Positions 27,550 through 36,767 of a stretch of 64,000 bases of DNA are shown piece by piece; the stretch's first letter is position 1; the number at the start of each line of letters is the position of its first letter. Source of the DNA: JALORV01 sp963775635 (lineage in GTDB: Bacteria; Pseudomonadota; Gammaproteobacteria; Burkholderiales; Burkholderiaceae_F). Where the stretch lies: the NCBI GenBank assembly GCA_963775635.1, contig CAVZJO010000007.1, positions 62,001 through 126,000 on the forward strand, given 5' to 3'. Under the pieces are notes generated by a model that worked only from the letters and a program-made list of their open reading frames with translations, was not told the DNA's origin and did not search any database. The position numbers and the translations under genes are program-made.

Positions 27550-28316
27550 CCACAAGCCGGCCGATGCATGCGCTCGAACTGACCGGTGTGCGCAAGAGCT
27601 TCGGCAAGACCGAGATCATCCGCGGAATCGACCTCGCGATACCGGCCGGCGAGCGTCACGCGATCATCGGACCGAACGGAGCCGGAAAGTCGACGCTGTT
27701 CAACCTGATCAGCGGGCGCTTCGACGTTTCGGGTGGCAGCATCCTGCTGCACGACCAGCCGATCACCAACCGCCGCCCGTTCGAGATCAACCGGCTCGGG
27801 CTGGCGCGCAGCTTCCAGATCACTAACATCTTTCATCGGCTGTCGGTGTTCGAGAACCTACGCTGTGCGGTGCTGTGGTCGCTGGGGCACCGCTATGCCT
27901 TTTGGAAGAACCTGAACAAGCTCGCGGATGCCGAGGCACGGGCCGAGGAAGTGCTGCAGCGGGTAGGACTCAGGCGACGGCGCGACACGCCCGCCGGGCT
28001 GTTGACCTACGCCGAGCAGCGCGCGCTGGAGATCGGAATCACGATCGCCGGCGGCGCCAGCGTCATCCTGCTCGACGAACCGACGGCCGGCATGAGCCGC
28101 GCGGAAAGCAGGCGGGTAGTGGAGTTGATCCGCGAAGTGACCGAGGGCAAGACGTTGGTGATGGTCGAACACGACATGGGCGTCGTGTTCGGGCTGGCCG
28201 ACCGCATCTCGGTCGTGGTCTATGGTCAGGTGATCGCGTCGGGTTCGCCGGCCGACATTCGCGCGAACGCGGCCGTCAAGGAAGCGTATCTGGGTACGCA
28301 GGCGGACCACGCATGA
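27546..28316 (+). CDS. livG: Branched-chain-type ABC transporter ATPase LivG
   Basis: A 256-residue ATP-binding subunit. Walker A is GPNGAGKST near residues 42-50, the Q-loop region is LARSFQITNIFHRLSVFENL, the signature is a shortened LLTYAEQRALEIG, and Walker B is SVILLDEPTAGMSRAE, followed by the H-loop VEHDMGVVF. It powers LivHM together with LivF. The signature lacks the usual LSGG, which is common in LivG-type subunits. The ATG overlaps the livM stop. Confidence 0.93.
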   Translation: MTTSRPMHALELTGVRKSFGKTEIIRGIDLAIPAGERHAIIGPNGAGKSTLFNLISGRFDVSGGSILLHDQPITNRRPFEINRLGLARSFQITNIFHRLSVFENLRCAVLWSLGHRYAFWKNLNKLADAEARAEEVLQRVGLRRRRDTPAGLLTYAEQRALEIGITIAGGASVILLDEPTAGMSRAESRRVVELIREVTEGKTLVMVEHDMGVVFGLADRISVVVYGQVIASGSPADIRANAAVKEAYLGTQADHA

Positions 28317-28371
28317 GCCGTCCTAGCCCTCCGAAGCAGGGCTCGCCGGCCTGTAGCGCCAGGGGTGCACC

Positions 28372-29079
28372 ATGACCATCGAGCCGCTGCTGCGAGTCGA
28401 GAACCTGCAGGCGTACTACGGCAAGAGTCATGTGCTGCACGGGGTCGATCTCACGGTTGGGCGCGGCGAAATCGTCAGCCTGCTCGGACGCAACGGCGTG
28501 GGACGCTCGACCACGGCCAAGGCGATCATGGGACTGGTCGACGCCACCGGCACCGTCGAGTTCGGCACGCATGACCTGCTGCGCCTCGAAACGTATCGCA
28601 TCGCCCGGCTCGGAATCGGCTATGTGCCCGAGAACCGCGATATCTTTCCGACGCTGACGGTGCACGAGAACCTGAAGCTCGGCATCAAGCGAAACGCGAA
28701 AATTTCCTGGAGCTACGACGATGTCTACAGCCTGTTTCCCCGATTGAAGGAAAGGGCGCGCACCCAGGCGGGCGTGCTGTCGGGCGGCGAGCAGCAGATG
28801 CTGACGCTGGCGCGTACCATGATGGGCGGTCCGCAGCTGGTGATCATCGATGAACCGACGGAGGGGCTCGCGCCGCTGGTCGTCGAAATGGTCGCCCGCT
28901 TCCTGCGCGAGCTACGCGATCGCGGCGTGTCCATCCTGCTGATCGAACAGAAACTGACCATCGCGATGCAGATCTCTCAACGGGTGTACGTCATGGGCCA
29001 CGGGCACATGGTGTTTCACGGCACGCCGGATGAGCTGAGGTCCAACAAGCTGATCCGGCAGGAGTGGCTTGAGGTCTAG
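28372..29079 (+). CDS. livF: Branched-chain-type ABC transporter ATPase LivF, Walker A lysine replaced by arginine
   Basis: A 235-residue ATPase subunit. The start MTIEPLLRVENLQAYYGKSHVLHGV, the signature LSGGEQQMLTLARTMM and Walker B LVIIDEPTEGLAP are standard. The Walker A loop reads GRNGVGRSTTAKAIMG: the usual GKS/T lysine that holds the ATP phosphates is arginine (codon CGC in the context GGACGCTCG). The rest of the fold is intact, so this is either a tolerated variant or a weakly hydrolysing site. A 55-base gap separates it from livG, unlike the tight spacing elsewhere in the operon. Confidence 0.92.
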   Translation: MTIEPLLRVENLQAYYGKSHVLHGVDLTVGRGEIVSLLGRNGVGRSTTAKAIMGLVDATGTVEFGTHDLLRLETYRIARLGIGYVPENRDIFPTLTVHENLKLGIKRNAKISWSYDDVYSLFPRLKERARTQAGVLSGGEQQMLTLARTMMGGPQLVIIDEPTEGLAPLVVEMVARFLRELRDRGVSILLIEQKLTIAMQISQRVYVMGHGHMVFHGTPDELRSNKLIRQEWLEV

Positions 29080-29123
29080 CGCCCGCCGAACGATTCCCCC
29101 AAGTCATTCCCGGAGTCCCTGCA

Positions 29124-31217
29124 ATGACCACGCACTACGAGCGCCGCGGCGAGGTGGCCGTGCTGCAAATCGACAATCCGCCGGTCAACGGCCTCGGGCA
29201 CGCCACGCGCAAGGCCCTGGTCGACGGGTTGGAGCGCGCACTCGACGATCCGGCGGTCAAGGCCGTCGTGATCACCGGCACGGACCGGGTCTTTTCGGGG
29301 GGTGCAGATATCCGCGAGTTCAACTCGCCGGCGGCGCTGGCCGAGCCGAACCTGCTGCAGGTGATCGATGCGGTCGAGCGCTCGCCCAAGCCGGTGGTCG
29401 CGGCGATCAACGGGGTCTGCATGGGCGGCGGCCTCGAGCTTTCACTCGGTTGCCACTACCGGATTGCCACACCCGATGCCTCGCTCGGACTGCCGGAGGT
29501 GAAGATCGGGCTGCTGCCCGGCGCCGGCGGAACGCAGCGCCTGCCACGCGCGGTCGGGGCCGAACAGGGATTGCGCATGATCGTCAGCGGCGATCCGATC
29601 CCGGCCTCGGCAGCGCTGCAGCATGGGTTGGTCGAACGCGTCGTCGAGCGGACCTCGTTCGACGGCGTGCTGCAGTTCGCGAGCGAAGTGGCGCGGCGTG
29701 AGTCCCACCCGAAACTGCGCGATCGCTCGGCTCGATTGCCTGAAGGAGCGACAGCGGATGCATTCTTCACCGCTGCGCGGACCGAGGTGGTCAAGCAGGC
29801 GCGCGGACTGCCGGCGCCGGTGAGGTGTCTCGAGGCGGTCGAGGCGTCGGTGAAACTGCCCTTTGAAAAGGGGATGGCGCTCGAACGAGGCTTCTTCATC
29901 GTGCTGGTGCAATCGAACGAGTCGAAGGCGCTGCGTCACGCATTCTTCGCGGAGCGGGCCGCAGCCAAGATACCGGACGTGCCCGATAACACGCAGACGC
30001 GGCCGATCCGCTCCGCCGCCGTGTTGGGATTCGGCACGATGGGCGGCGGGATCGCGATGTCGTTCGCGAACGCCGGCATCCCGGTCACGGTGTACGAGAA
30101 GGACCAGGCGGCGCTCGACCGCGGCTTGGCGATGTGCCGGCGCAACTGGGAAGCCACCGCCAAGAAGGGCCGCATGACGGCCGACGACGTGGCGAAGCGA
30201 GTCGCGCTGCTAAAGCCCACGCTCGACTTCAATGCGGTCGCTAGCGCGGACATCGTGATCGAGGCGGTGTACGAGGACATGGTGGTCAAGCAAGACGTGC
30301 TTGCACGTCTCGATTCGGTGATGAAGCGGGGTGCGATTCTCGCGACCAACACGTCGACGCTCGACGTCGACCAGATCGCCGCCGCGACGTCGCGGCCGCA
30401 GGACGTGATCGGCACGCACTTCTTCAGCCCCGCCAACGTCATGCGACTGCTCGAGGTGGTGCGCGCAAAGAAGACTGGCAAGGACGTGCTGGCGACCGTG
30501 ATGCAGCTCGCGCGGCGGCTGAAGAAGGTCGGTGTCGTGTCTGGCGTCTGCGACGGCTTCATCGGCAACCGCATGCTCGAGCAGTACATCCGACAGTCGC
30601 TGTTCCTGGTCGACGAAGGCGCGTCGCCGCAGCAGATCGACGCCGCGCTCGGCAAGTTCGGCATGGCGATGGGACCGTTCGCGATGTACGACATGGCCGG
30701 CATGGACATCGGCTACGCGATCCGGCAGCGCCGCTACGTCGAGAAGCCGCATCTCACTTACAGCCGTATCGGCGACCGCGTGGTCGAACTCGGCCGCCTC
30801 GGCCAGAAGACCGGCAAGGGTTGGTACCGCTACGAAGCGGGCAGCCGCACGCCGGTGCCTGATTCCGAGATCGATGCGCTGATCGATTCCTATCGCGCCG
30901 AGATCGGGCTCAGACCACGCAAGATCGATGACGACGAGATCGTCGAGCGCTGCGTCTACGCGCTGGTGAACGAGGGCGCGCGCATCCTGGCCGAAGGCAT
31001 TGCCCTGCGATCGAGCGACATCGACGTCGTTTACCTGACCGGATACGGCTTTCCTGCCGCGCGCGGCGGACCGATGTATTACGCGCAGACGGTCGGCCTC
31101 GACAAGGTCGCCGCCGCGATGGAGCGCTTTGCCGGCAATGCGCATGCCGATCCGACCTTCTGGCAGCCAGCCCCACTGCTGCTCGAAGCGGCCGAAAGCG
31201 GGAAGTGGCCGAAGTAG
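29124..31217 (+). CDS. Fused enoyl-CoA hydratase / 3-hydroxyacyl-CoA dehydrogenase
   Basis: A 697-residue two-step beta-oxidation enzyme of the FadJ or peroxisomal multifunctional type. The N-terminal crotonase domain (residues 1 to about 190) has FSGGADIREF and MGGGLELSLGCHYRIA (oxyanion loop) and LPEVKIGLLPGAGGTQRLPR with the catalytic glutamate. The dehydrogenase part has AVLGFGTMGGGIAMSFANAG (NAD site, near residue 295), GTHFFSPANVMRLLEVV (catalytic His) and two C-terminal dimer domains. It oxidises the acyl-CoA made by the ligase and acyl-CoA dehydrogenase in this cluster. It starts 44 bases after livF. Confidence 0.93.
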   Translation: MTTHYERRGEVAVLQIDNPPVNGLGHATRKALVDGLERALDDPAVKAVVITGTDRVFSGGADIREFNSPAALAEPNLLQVIDAVERSPKPVVAAINGVCMGGGLELSLGCHYRIATPDASLGLPEVKIGLLPGAGGTQRLPRAVGAEQGLRMIVSGDPIPASAALQHGLVERVVERTSFDGVLQFASEVARRESHPKLRDRSARLPEGATADAFFTAARTEVVKQARGLPAPVRCLEAVEASVKLPFEKGMALERGFFIVLVQSNESKALRHAFFAERAAAKIPDVPDNTQTRPIRSAAVLGFGTMGGGIAMSFANAGIPVTVYEKDQAALDRGLAMCRRNWEATAKKGRMTADDVAKRVALLKPTLDFNAVASADIVIEAVYEDMVVKQDVLARLDSVMKRGAILATNTSTLDVDQIAAATSRPQDVIGTHFFSPANVMRLLEVVRAKKTGKDVLATVMQLARRLKKVGVVSGVCDGFIGNRMLEQYIRQSLFLVDEGASPQQIDAALGKFGMAMGPFAMYDMAGMDIGYAIRQRRYVEKPHLTYSRIGDRVVELGRLGQKTGKGWYRYEAGSRTPVPDSEIDALIDSYRAEIGLRPRKIDDDEIVERCVYALVNEGARILAEGIALRSSDIDVVYLTGYGFPAARGGPMYYAQTVGLDKVAAAMERFAGNAHADPTFWQPAPLLLEAAESGKWPK

Positions 31218-31224
31218 GAACAGC

Positions 31225-33084
31225 ATGGAACTGATCGCCTCGCGCCGCGACCTCGCGTTTCTGCTGTACGAGTGGCTCGACGTAGAGCAGCTGACGCGGC
31301 GGCCGCGCTACGCCGACCATACGCGCGCCACCTTCGATGCTGCTTTGGACGTTGCCGAGCAGATCGCCACTGATCTGTTCGCGCCGCACGCGCGCAAGAG
31401 CGACCTGAACGAACCGCGCTTCGACGGCGAGCGTGTGCATCTGATCCCGGAAGTGAAAGCGGCGATGGATGCATTCGTCGCAGCGGGCCTAATGGCCGCC
31501 GAGCACGACGAGGAGTACGGAGGCATGCAGCTGCCTCTCACCGTCGCAAAGGCCGCGTTTGCGTACATCAAGGGCGCGAACGTCGCGAGTTCGAGCTACC
31601 CGATGCTGACAGTTGGCAACGCCAATCTGCTGCTGGCGCACGGGACGGCGGCGCAGATCGACGCCTTTGTGCGCCCCGAGCTTGCGGGGCGATTCTTCGG
31701 GACGATGTGCCTGTCGGAGCCTCAGGCGGGCTCGTCACTTTCCGATGTCGCCACGCGGGCGGAATTCGAGTGCGAGTCGCCGCTCGGCCCGCAGTACCGG
31801 CTCATGGGCAACAAGATGTGGATCTCGGCCGGGGAGCACGAGCTGTCGGAGAACATCGTTCACCTCGTGCTGGCCAAGATTCCCGGATCAGACGGCAAGC
31901 TCGTTCCCGGCACACGCGGAATTTCACTATTCGCTGTGCCGAAGTGCCTGGTGGAGCTGAAAGGAAACGGCGTCGATGCGCGCGTCACCGTCGGTGAGCG
32001 CAACGACGTCGTGCTCGCCGGACTCAATCACAAGATGGGCTACCGCGGCAACTCGAACTGCTTGCTGAACTTCGGCGAAGGCAAATATCGGCCGCTGGGC
32101 CGCGCCGGCGCAGTCGGATATCTGGTGGGCGAGCCGGGGAGGGGTCTCGCGGCCATGTTCCACATGATGAACGAGGCACGGATCGGGGTCGGACTCGGCG
32201 CGACCATGCTGGGCTACACCGCCTACTTGCATGCGCTGGAATACGCACGCAGCCGTCCGCAGGGCCGGCCGGTGGGGCCGGCCGGCAAGGACCCGGCTCA
32301 GCCTCAGGTGCGAATCATCGAACACGCCGACGTCAAGCGCATGCTGCTGGCGCAGAAGGCGTATGCCGAGGGCGCACTCGGACTCAACCTGTACTGCGCC
32401 CGCCTGATCGACGAGGAGCGCACGGGGACAACCGAGCGGGAGCGCCGCGACGCCACGCTGCTGCTGGATATCCTGACGCCGGTGGCCAAGAGCTGGCCAT
32501 CGCAGTGGTGCCTGGAGGGCAATGCGCTCGCGATCCAGGTGCACGGCGGGTATGGTTACACGCGCGACTATCCGGTGGAGCAGTTCTACCGCGACAACCG
32601 CCTGAATGCGATTCACGAAGGCACGCATGGCATCCAGGCGCTTGATCTGCTCGGGCGCAAGGTCGTGATGGACGAAGGCGCAGCATTCCGGCTGCTGGGA
32701 GAACGCATCGAGGACACCGTACACCGTGCATCGCACGCGCCGCATCCGGACACGCAACGCTGGTCCGCGATGCTGGCGGATCGCGTGCGCCGGCTGGCGG
32801 CTGTAACGAAGCGCGCGTGGTCGGCGGGCGACGCGGCAGTGACCCTGGCCAATGCAACGCCCTATCTGGAAGCCTTCGGCCACGTGGTGCTGGCGTGGAT
32901 CTGGCTCGAACAGTCGCTGGCCGCTTCGCATCACTACCAGCGCGCGGAAGCAGACTTCTACCACGGCAAGTGGCAGGCGTGCCGCTACTTCTTTCTCTAC
33001 GAGCTGCCGAAAGTGGACCCGATGCTCGAACTGGTCGCATCGCTCGACACGACCACCCTCACCATGAAAGACGAATGGTTCTGA
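31225..33084 (+). CDS. Acyl-CoA dehydrogenase, long form (about 600 residues)
   Basis: A 619-residue FAD enzyme that puts the alpha-beta double bond into acyl-CoA. It has GTMCLSEPQAGSSLSDVATRA (FAD and substrate loop), MGNKMWISAGEHEL, NEARIGVGLGATMLGYTAYLHAL, LEGNALAIQVHGGYGYTRDYPVEQ and YRDNRLNAIHEGTHGIQALDLLGRKV. The C-terminal 150 residues are the extra domain of the long AidB/DUF-tailed type. The start at ATG 31225 (MELIASRRDLAFLLYEWLDVE) is typical of this group. It is 7 bases after the previous stop. The preferred chain type is not readable. Confidence 0.93.
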   Translation: MELIASRRDLAFLLYEWLDVEQLTRRPRYADHTRATFDAALDVAEQIATDLFAPHARKSDLNEPRFDGERVHLIPEVKAAMDAFVAAGLMAAEHDEEYGGMQLPLTVAKAAFAYIKGANVASSSYPMLTVGNANLLLAHGTAAQIDAFVRPELAGRFFGTMCLSEPQAGSSLSDVATRAEFECESPLGPQYRLMGNKMWISAGEHELSENIVHLVLAKIPGSDGKLVPGTRGISLFAVPKCLVELKGNGVDARVTVGERNDVVLAGLNHKMGYRGNSNCLLNFGEGKYRPLGRAGAVGYLVGEPGRGLAAMFHMMNEARIGVGLGATMLGYTAYLHALEYARSRPQGRPVGPAGKDPAQPQVRIIEHADVKRMLLAQKAYAEGALGLNLYCARLIDEERTGTTERERRDATLLLDILTPVAKSWPSQWCLEGNALAIQVHGGYGYTRDYPVEQFYRDNRLNAIHEGTHGIQALDLLGRKVVMDEGAAFRLLGERIEDTVHRASHAPHPDTQRWSAMLADRVRRLAAVTKRAWSAGDAAVTLANATPYLEAFGHVVLAWIWLEQSLAASHHYQRAEADFYHGKWQACRYFFLYELPKVDPMLELVASLDTTTLTMKDEWF

Positions 33085-33091
33085 CTCCGCC

Positions 33092-33868
33092 ATGCTCCGA
33101 CAACTGCTCGATCTCACTGGCAAGACCGCACTCATCACCGGCGGCTCGCGCGGCCTCGGCGCGCAGATCGCTGCCGGACTTGGTGAAATGGGCGCGCGTA
33201 TCGTCATTTCGGCGCGCAAGGACGACGAACTCGAGAGCTGTTGCCGGGAGTTGCGTGCGCAGGGTATCGACGCCAGTTGGATCGTGGCCGACGCCGCGCG
33301 CGATGCCGAGGTGACGCGGCTGGCGCAGGAGGCGATCGCCAGGCTCGGCCACATCGACATCCTCGTCAACAACGCCGGCGCCACCTGGGGCGCACCTGCC
33401 GAGGATCATCCGGTCGAGGCCTGGGACAAAGTGATGAACCTCAACATCCGCGGCGTGTTCCTGCTGACCCAGGCGATCGGCAAGGCCAGCATGATTCCGC
33501 GTCGCTACGGCCGCATCGTCAACGTCGCGTCGATTGCAGGCCTGTCGGGTAATCCGCCGGAGTTGATCAGCACGATTGCCTACAACACCAGCAAGGGTGC
33601 GCTCGTGAACTTCACGCGCGCGCTGGCTGCCGAATGGGGACGGCATAACATCACCGTCAATGCGTTGGCGCCGGGGTTCTTTCCGTCCAAGATGACCAAG
33701 GGAGTCATCGCGCAGCATGGTGCCGAGACGCTGGCGCGCTTTGCGCCGTTGCGAAGAATCGGCGACGACCAAGACCTTAAAGGAGCGGCGCTGCTGTTTG
33801 CGTCGGACGCCGGCAAGCACATCACCGGCCAGATCCTCGCAGTCGACGGCGGCGTCTCAGTAATTTGA
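33092..33868 (+). CDS. Short-chain dehydrogenase/reductase
   Basis: A 258-residue classical SDR with the Rossmann motif TGGSRGLG near residues 15-22, NNAG near 91, the catalytic serine in VNVASIAG, and the Tyr-Lys pair in YNTSKGALV. The family end is GQILAVDGGVSVI. It probably handles a hydroxyacyl or 3-oxoacyl intermediate of the cluster. It follows the acyl-CoA dehydrogenase by 7 bases. SDR sequences do not by themselves show substrate. Confidence 0.92.
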   Translation: MLRQLLDLTGKTALITGGSRGLGAQIAAGLGEMGARIVISARKDDELESCCRELRAQGIDASWIVADAARDAEVTRLAQEAIARLGHIDILVNNAGATWGAPAEDHPVEAWDKVMNLNIRGVFLLTQAIGKASMIPRRYGRIVNVASIAGLSGNPPELISTIAYNTSKGALVNFTRALAAEWGRHNITVNALAPGFFPSKMTKGVIAQHGAETLARFAPLRRIGDDQDLKGAALLFASDAGKHITGQILAVDGGVSVI

Positions 33869-33894
33869 TCTCGAGTACCGGAAGCGGAGCCCGC

Positions 33895-34887
33895 ATGACC
33901 TACCGTCGCATCATCCTCGCCAGCCGGCCGACCGGCGCAGCATCGACCTCCAATTTTCGGATGGAGGAAGTCCAGGCACCGACCTTGCAGCCGGGAGAGA
34001 TGCTGGTGCGCAACGAGTGGCTGTCGCTCGACCCTTACATGCGCGGCCGCATGAACGAAGGCCGCTCGTACGCCAAGCCGCAGGTGCTCGGCGAAGTGAT
34101 GCAGGGCGGCACCGCCGGCACGGTTGTGGAATCCCGTCATCCGCAGTTCAAGGTCGGCGAGAAGGTGGTCGCCTACCTCGGCTGGCAGGAATACGGGGTC
34201 AGCGACGGCACCGGCGTGATGAAGGCCGATACCCGCGTGGTGCCACTGTCGGCTTACCTGGGGCCGGTGGGAATGCCGGGCGTGACCGCGTGGTACGGGC
34301 TCAACCGGATCATCCAGCCGCGCGACGGAGAGACGGTGCTGGTGTCGGCTGCCAGCGGTGCGGTCGGCAGCGTAGTCGGGCAACTGGCGAAGCTCGCCGG
34401 CTGCCGCGCGGTCGGCATCGCCGGCGGCGCTGAAAAGTGCAGCTATGTCGTCGCTGAACTCGGGTTCGACGCCTGCATCGACTACAAATCGCAGGACGTC
34501 AACCGTGCGTTGAAGGACGCGGCCCCCCAGGGCGTCGATGGCTACTTCGAAAACGTCGGCGGCGAGATCATGAACGCGGTGCTGCCGCGGATGAACGTGT
34601 TCGGGCGCATCGCGCTGTGCGGGTTGATCGCCGGCTACGACGGGCAGCCGATCCCGCTGACCAACCCGAGCTGGTTTCTGATCAGCCGGCTGAAGCTGGA
34701 GGCCTTCATCGTGACCGAGCACATGGATGTCTGGCCGGCCGCGCTGAAGGAACTTGGCACGCAGGTGGCGACCGGGGGCATCAAGTATCGGGAGACCATC
34801 GCGCACGGCATCGAAAACGCACCGCAGGCCTTCCTCGGCATGCTCAAGGGTTCCAACTTCGGCAAGCAACTGGTCAAGCTCGCCTGA
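33895..34887 (+). CDS. Zinc-independent NADPH-dependent MDR reductase (leukotriene-B4 dehydrogenase / CurA type)
   Basis: A 330-residue medium-chain reductase. The N-terminus (RRIILASRPTGAASTSNFRME), the LSLDPYMRGRMNEGRSYAKP motif, and the cofactor loop VSAASGAVGSVVGQLAKLAGCRAVGIAGG fit the class that reduces the double bond of alpha-beta unsaturated ketones. There are no zinc-binding cysteines. The frame opens with a TTG at 33865 that overlaps the previous gene, but ATG 33895 has a GGAG site and matches the family start. It is one of three reductases in this part of the operon. Confidence 0.9.
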   Translation: MTYRRIILASRPTGAASTSNFRMEEVQAPTLQPGEMLVRNEWLSLDPYMRGRMNEGRSYAKPQVLGEVMQGGTAGTVVESRHPQFKVGEKVVAYLGWQEYGVSDGTGVMKADTRVVPLSAYLGPVGMPGVTAWYGLNRIIQPRDGETVLVSAASGAVGSVVGQLAKLAGCRAVGIAGGAEKCSYVVAELGFDACIDYKSQDVNRALKDAAPQGVDGYFENVGGEIMNAVLPRMNVFGRIALCGLIAGYDGQPIPLTNPSWFLISRLKLEAFIVTEHMDVWPAALKELGTQVATGGIKYRETIAHGIENAPQAFLGMLKGSNFGKQLVKLA

Positions 34888-34910
34888 CAGAACCGTCATC
34901 AGGAAAGCGC

Positions 34911-35795
34911 ATGGAAGATCTGACGGACAAGGTGGCGGTCATCACCGGGGCAGGTGGTGGCTTCGGCCGCGAGTTCGCGCGGCGGGCGGCCGGTCACGGG
35001 ATGCGACTGGTGCTGGCCGATGTTCAGCGAGATGCCCTCGATGAAGTCGTCAACGAACTGCGCGAGAGCGGGGTGAGAGTCATCGGCGAGGTGGTCGACG
35101 TTGCCGTCAGCCGCCAGGTGGAACATCTGGCGCAACGCGGCTACGGCGAATTCGGCGCCGTGAATCTGCTGATGAACAATGCGGGCGTTGGCTGTGGCGG
35201 CTACCTCTGGGAAAACACCGACAACGATTGGACGTGGGTACTGGGCGTCAACCTGATGGGCGTGGTTCATGGCATCCAGCACTTCCTGCCGCGGATGCTG
35301 GCGGCAGAGGCGAGCGGCGAGTCCGGTCACATCGTCAACACGGCGTCGATGGCAGGATGGCTGTCGCCGCCGCTGATGGGTGTGTACAACGTCTCGAAGC
35401 ATGCGGTGGTGACGCTGACGGAGACGCTGTACCACGATCTGCGGCTGGCGCAGTCCTCCTTGGGCGTGACGCTGCTGTGTCCGGCCTTCGTTCCGACCGG
35501 CATCGCGCAATCGCATCGCAATCGGCCGGCGGAGATCGGCGAGGTGGGGCGGACTCTGTCCAAGCAGATGGCGCAGGCCAACCTGGAGAAGGCGGTATCG
35601 AGCGGGCGCGTCAGCGCTGCCGAAGTCGCGGCGATGACGTTCGATGCGATCCGTGCCAACCGCTTCTACGTCTTCACACATCCGCAGATCCTGCCCGGCG
35701 TGCAGGCGCGCATCACAGCTGCGCTCGGTGGTGAACCCCCGGCCGATCCGTTCGCGACCCGGCCACAGGCCCGACCCGCGACGCCGGCGGAATGA
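34911..35795 (+). CDS. Short-chain dehydrogenase/reductase, extended C-terminus
   Basis: A 294-residue SDR with TGAGGGFG near residues 13-20, NNAGVGCGGYLWENTDNDW, the serine in VNTASMAGWLSPP and the Tyr-Lys pair in YNVSKHAVVTLTE. The segment LGVTLLCPAFVPTGIAQSHRNRP and the C-terminal HPQILPGVQARI are typical of a bacterial group found with fatty-acid and steroid catabolism genes. The start is ATG 34911 after an AGGAAAG site. The stop overlaps the next start (ATGA). The last 20 residues are a proline-rich tail. Confidence 0.9.
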   Translation: MEDLTDKVAVITGAGGGFGREFARRAAGHGMRLVLADVQRDALDEVVNELRESGVRVIGEVVDVAVSRQVEHLAQRGYGEFGAVNLLMNNAGVGCGGYLWENTDNDWTWVLGVNLMGVVHGIQHFLPRMLAAEASGESGHIVNTASMAGWLSPPLMGVYNVSKHAVVTLTETLYHDLRLAQSSLGVTLLCPAFVPTGIAQSHRNRPAEIGEVGRTLSKQMAQANLEKAVSSGRVSAAEVAAMTFDAIRANRFYVFTHPQILPGVQARITAALGGEPPADPFATRPQARPATPAE

Positions 35796-36682
35796 TCCGG
35801 ACCGGAGAGTTCGCCGACGTCGGGCACGGCATCCGCCTGCACTACGCGAGCACCGGCGCCATCGGTGCGCGGCCGATCTTGTTGCTGCACGGATTCCCGG
35901 AGTACTGGGGCGCGTGGGAAGACCTGATGCCTCACTTCGCAAGCGACTGGCACGCGGTCGCGCCCGACCTGCGCGGCTTCAACCTCTCCAGCGCGCCGAC
36001 CGAGGTATCCGCCTATCGAACCCGTGAGATCGTAAGGGACCTCGAGGGTCTGGCCGATGCACTGAAGTGGGAGCGACTGACCCTGGTCGTTCACGATTGG
36101 GGCGGTGCTGCCGGCTGGTACTGGACGATCGCCAATCCGCACCGCATCGAGCGGCTGGTAGTCCTCAATTCGCCGCACCCGGTCCCGTTCGCACGAGCGA
36201 TGGCCAGCAATCCGGAGCAGCAGGCGGCGAGCGCCTACATGAACTGGTTGCGGGCGCCGGGTGCCGAGCAGGCGCTCGCGCAGGACGATTTCCGGCGTTT
36301 AGACGGTTTCTTCCACTCGATGCAGCGGCCGGGGCTCGAGTGGTACACGGCGGAGCGCGCGGCGCGCTATCACGCGGTCTGGTCGCGCGGGTTGACCGGT
36401 GGCCTCAGCTATTACCGCGCCTCGCCGCTTTATCCGCCGACGAAGGAAGACTCGGCGCCGGCCGCGATCCGACTAGACCCGGCGCAATTCCGCGTCAAGG
36501 TACCGACGCTGGTGATCTGGGGCGATGCCGATCGCGCGCTCGGCACCTGCCTGCTCGATGGCCTCGATGAACTTGTCGGCGACCTGGTGATCGAACGGCT
36601 GCCCGGCGCCACGCACTGGCTCGCCCACGAGGAACCGCGACGCATCGCCGGTCTGATCCAGACCTGGTGCGGGGCCGCCTGA
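35792..36682 (+). CDS. Alpha/beta hydrolase, epoxide-hydrolase-like
   Basis: A 296-residue alpha/beta hydrolase. HGFPEYWGAWED (residues 33-44) is the oxyanion HGxP motif. The nucleophile is Asp102 in VVHDWGGAAG, as in epoxide hydrolases and haloalkane dehalogenases. The acid is in VIWGDADRALG and the histidine in PGATHWLAHEEP. A cap domain with several tyrosines (WYTAERAARYHAVWSRG, SYYRASPLY) fits epoxide opening. It ends the catabolic operon and its start overlaps the previous stop. Epoxide hydrolase is the best guess; an ester hydrolase would normally have Ser or Cys at the nucleophile. Confidence 0.88.
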   Translation: MIRTGEFADVGHGIRLHYASTGAIGARPILLLHGFPEYWGAWEDLMPHFASDWHAVAPDLRGFNLSSAPTEVSAYRTREIVRDLEGLADALKWERLTLVVHDWGGAAGWYWTIANPHRIERLVVLNSPHPVPFARAMASNPEQQAASAYMNWLRAPGAEQALAQDDFRRLDGFFHSMQRPGLEWYTAERAARYHAVWSRGLTGGLSYYRASPLYPPTKEDSAPAAIRLDPAQFRVKVPTLVIWGDADRALGTCLLDGLDELVGDLVIERLPGATHWLAHEEPRRIAGLIQTWCGAA

Positions 36683-36767
36683 GCCGGTCCGGCGCCGGTT
36701 CGTCGCTTCGGCCGCAGTGCGTTCCGCGCCGCTGGCAGAATCCGTTCAAATCCAAGGAGCAGTCACT

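Noticed and set aside
26212..27555. A 447-codon minus-strand frame across livM
   Set aside because: Antisense shadow of a clear membrane protein; composition (many Q, R, H, E) is that of reversed hydrophobic codons.
33865..33894. TTG start for the MDR reductase overlapping the SDR stop
   Set aside because: The extra ten residues do not look like the family, and ATG 33895 has a better ribosome site.
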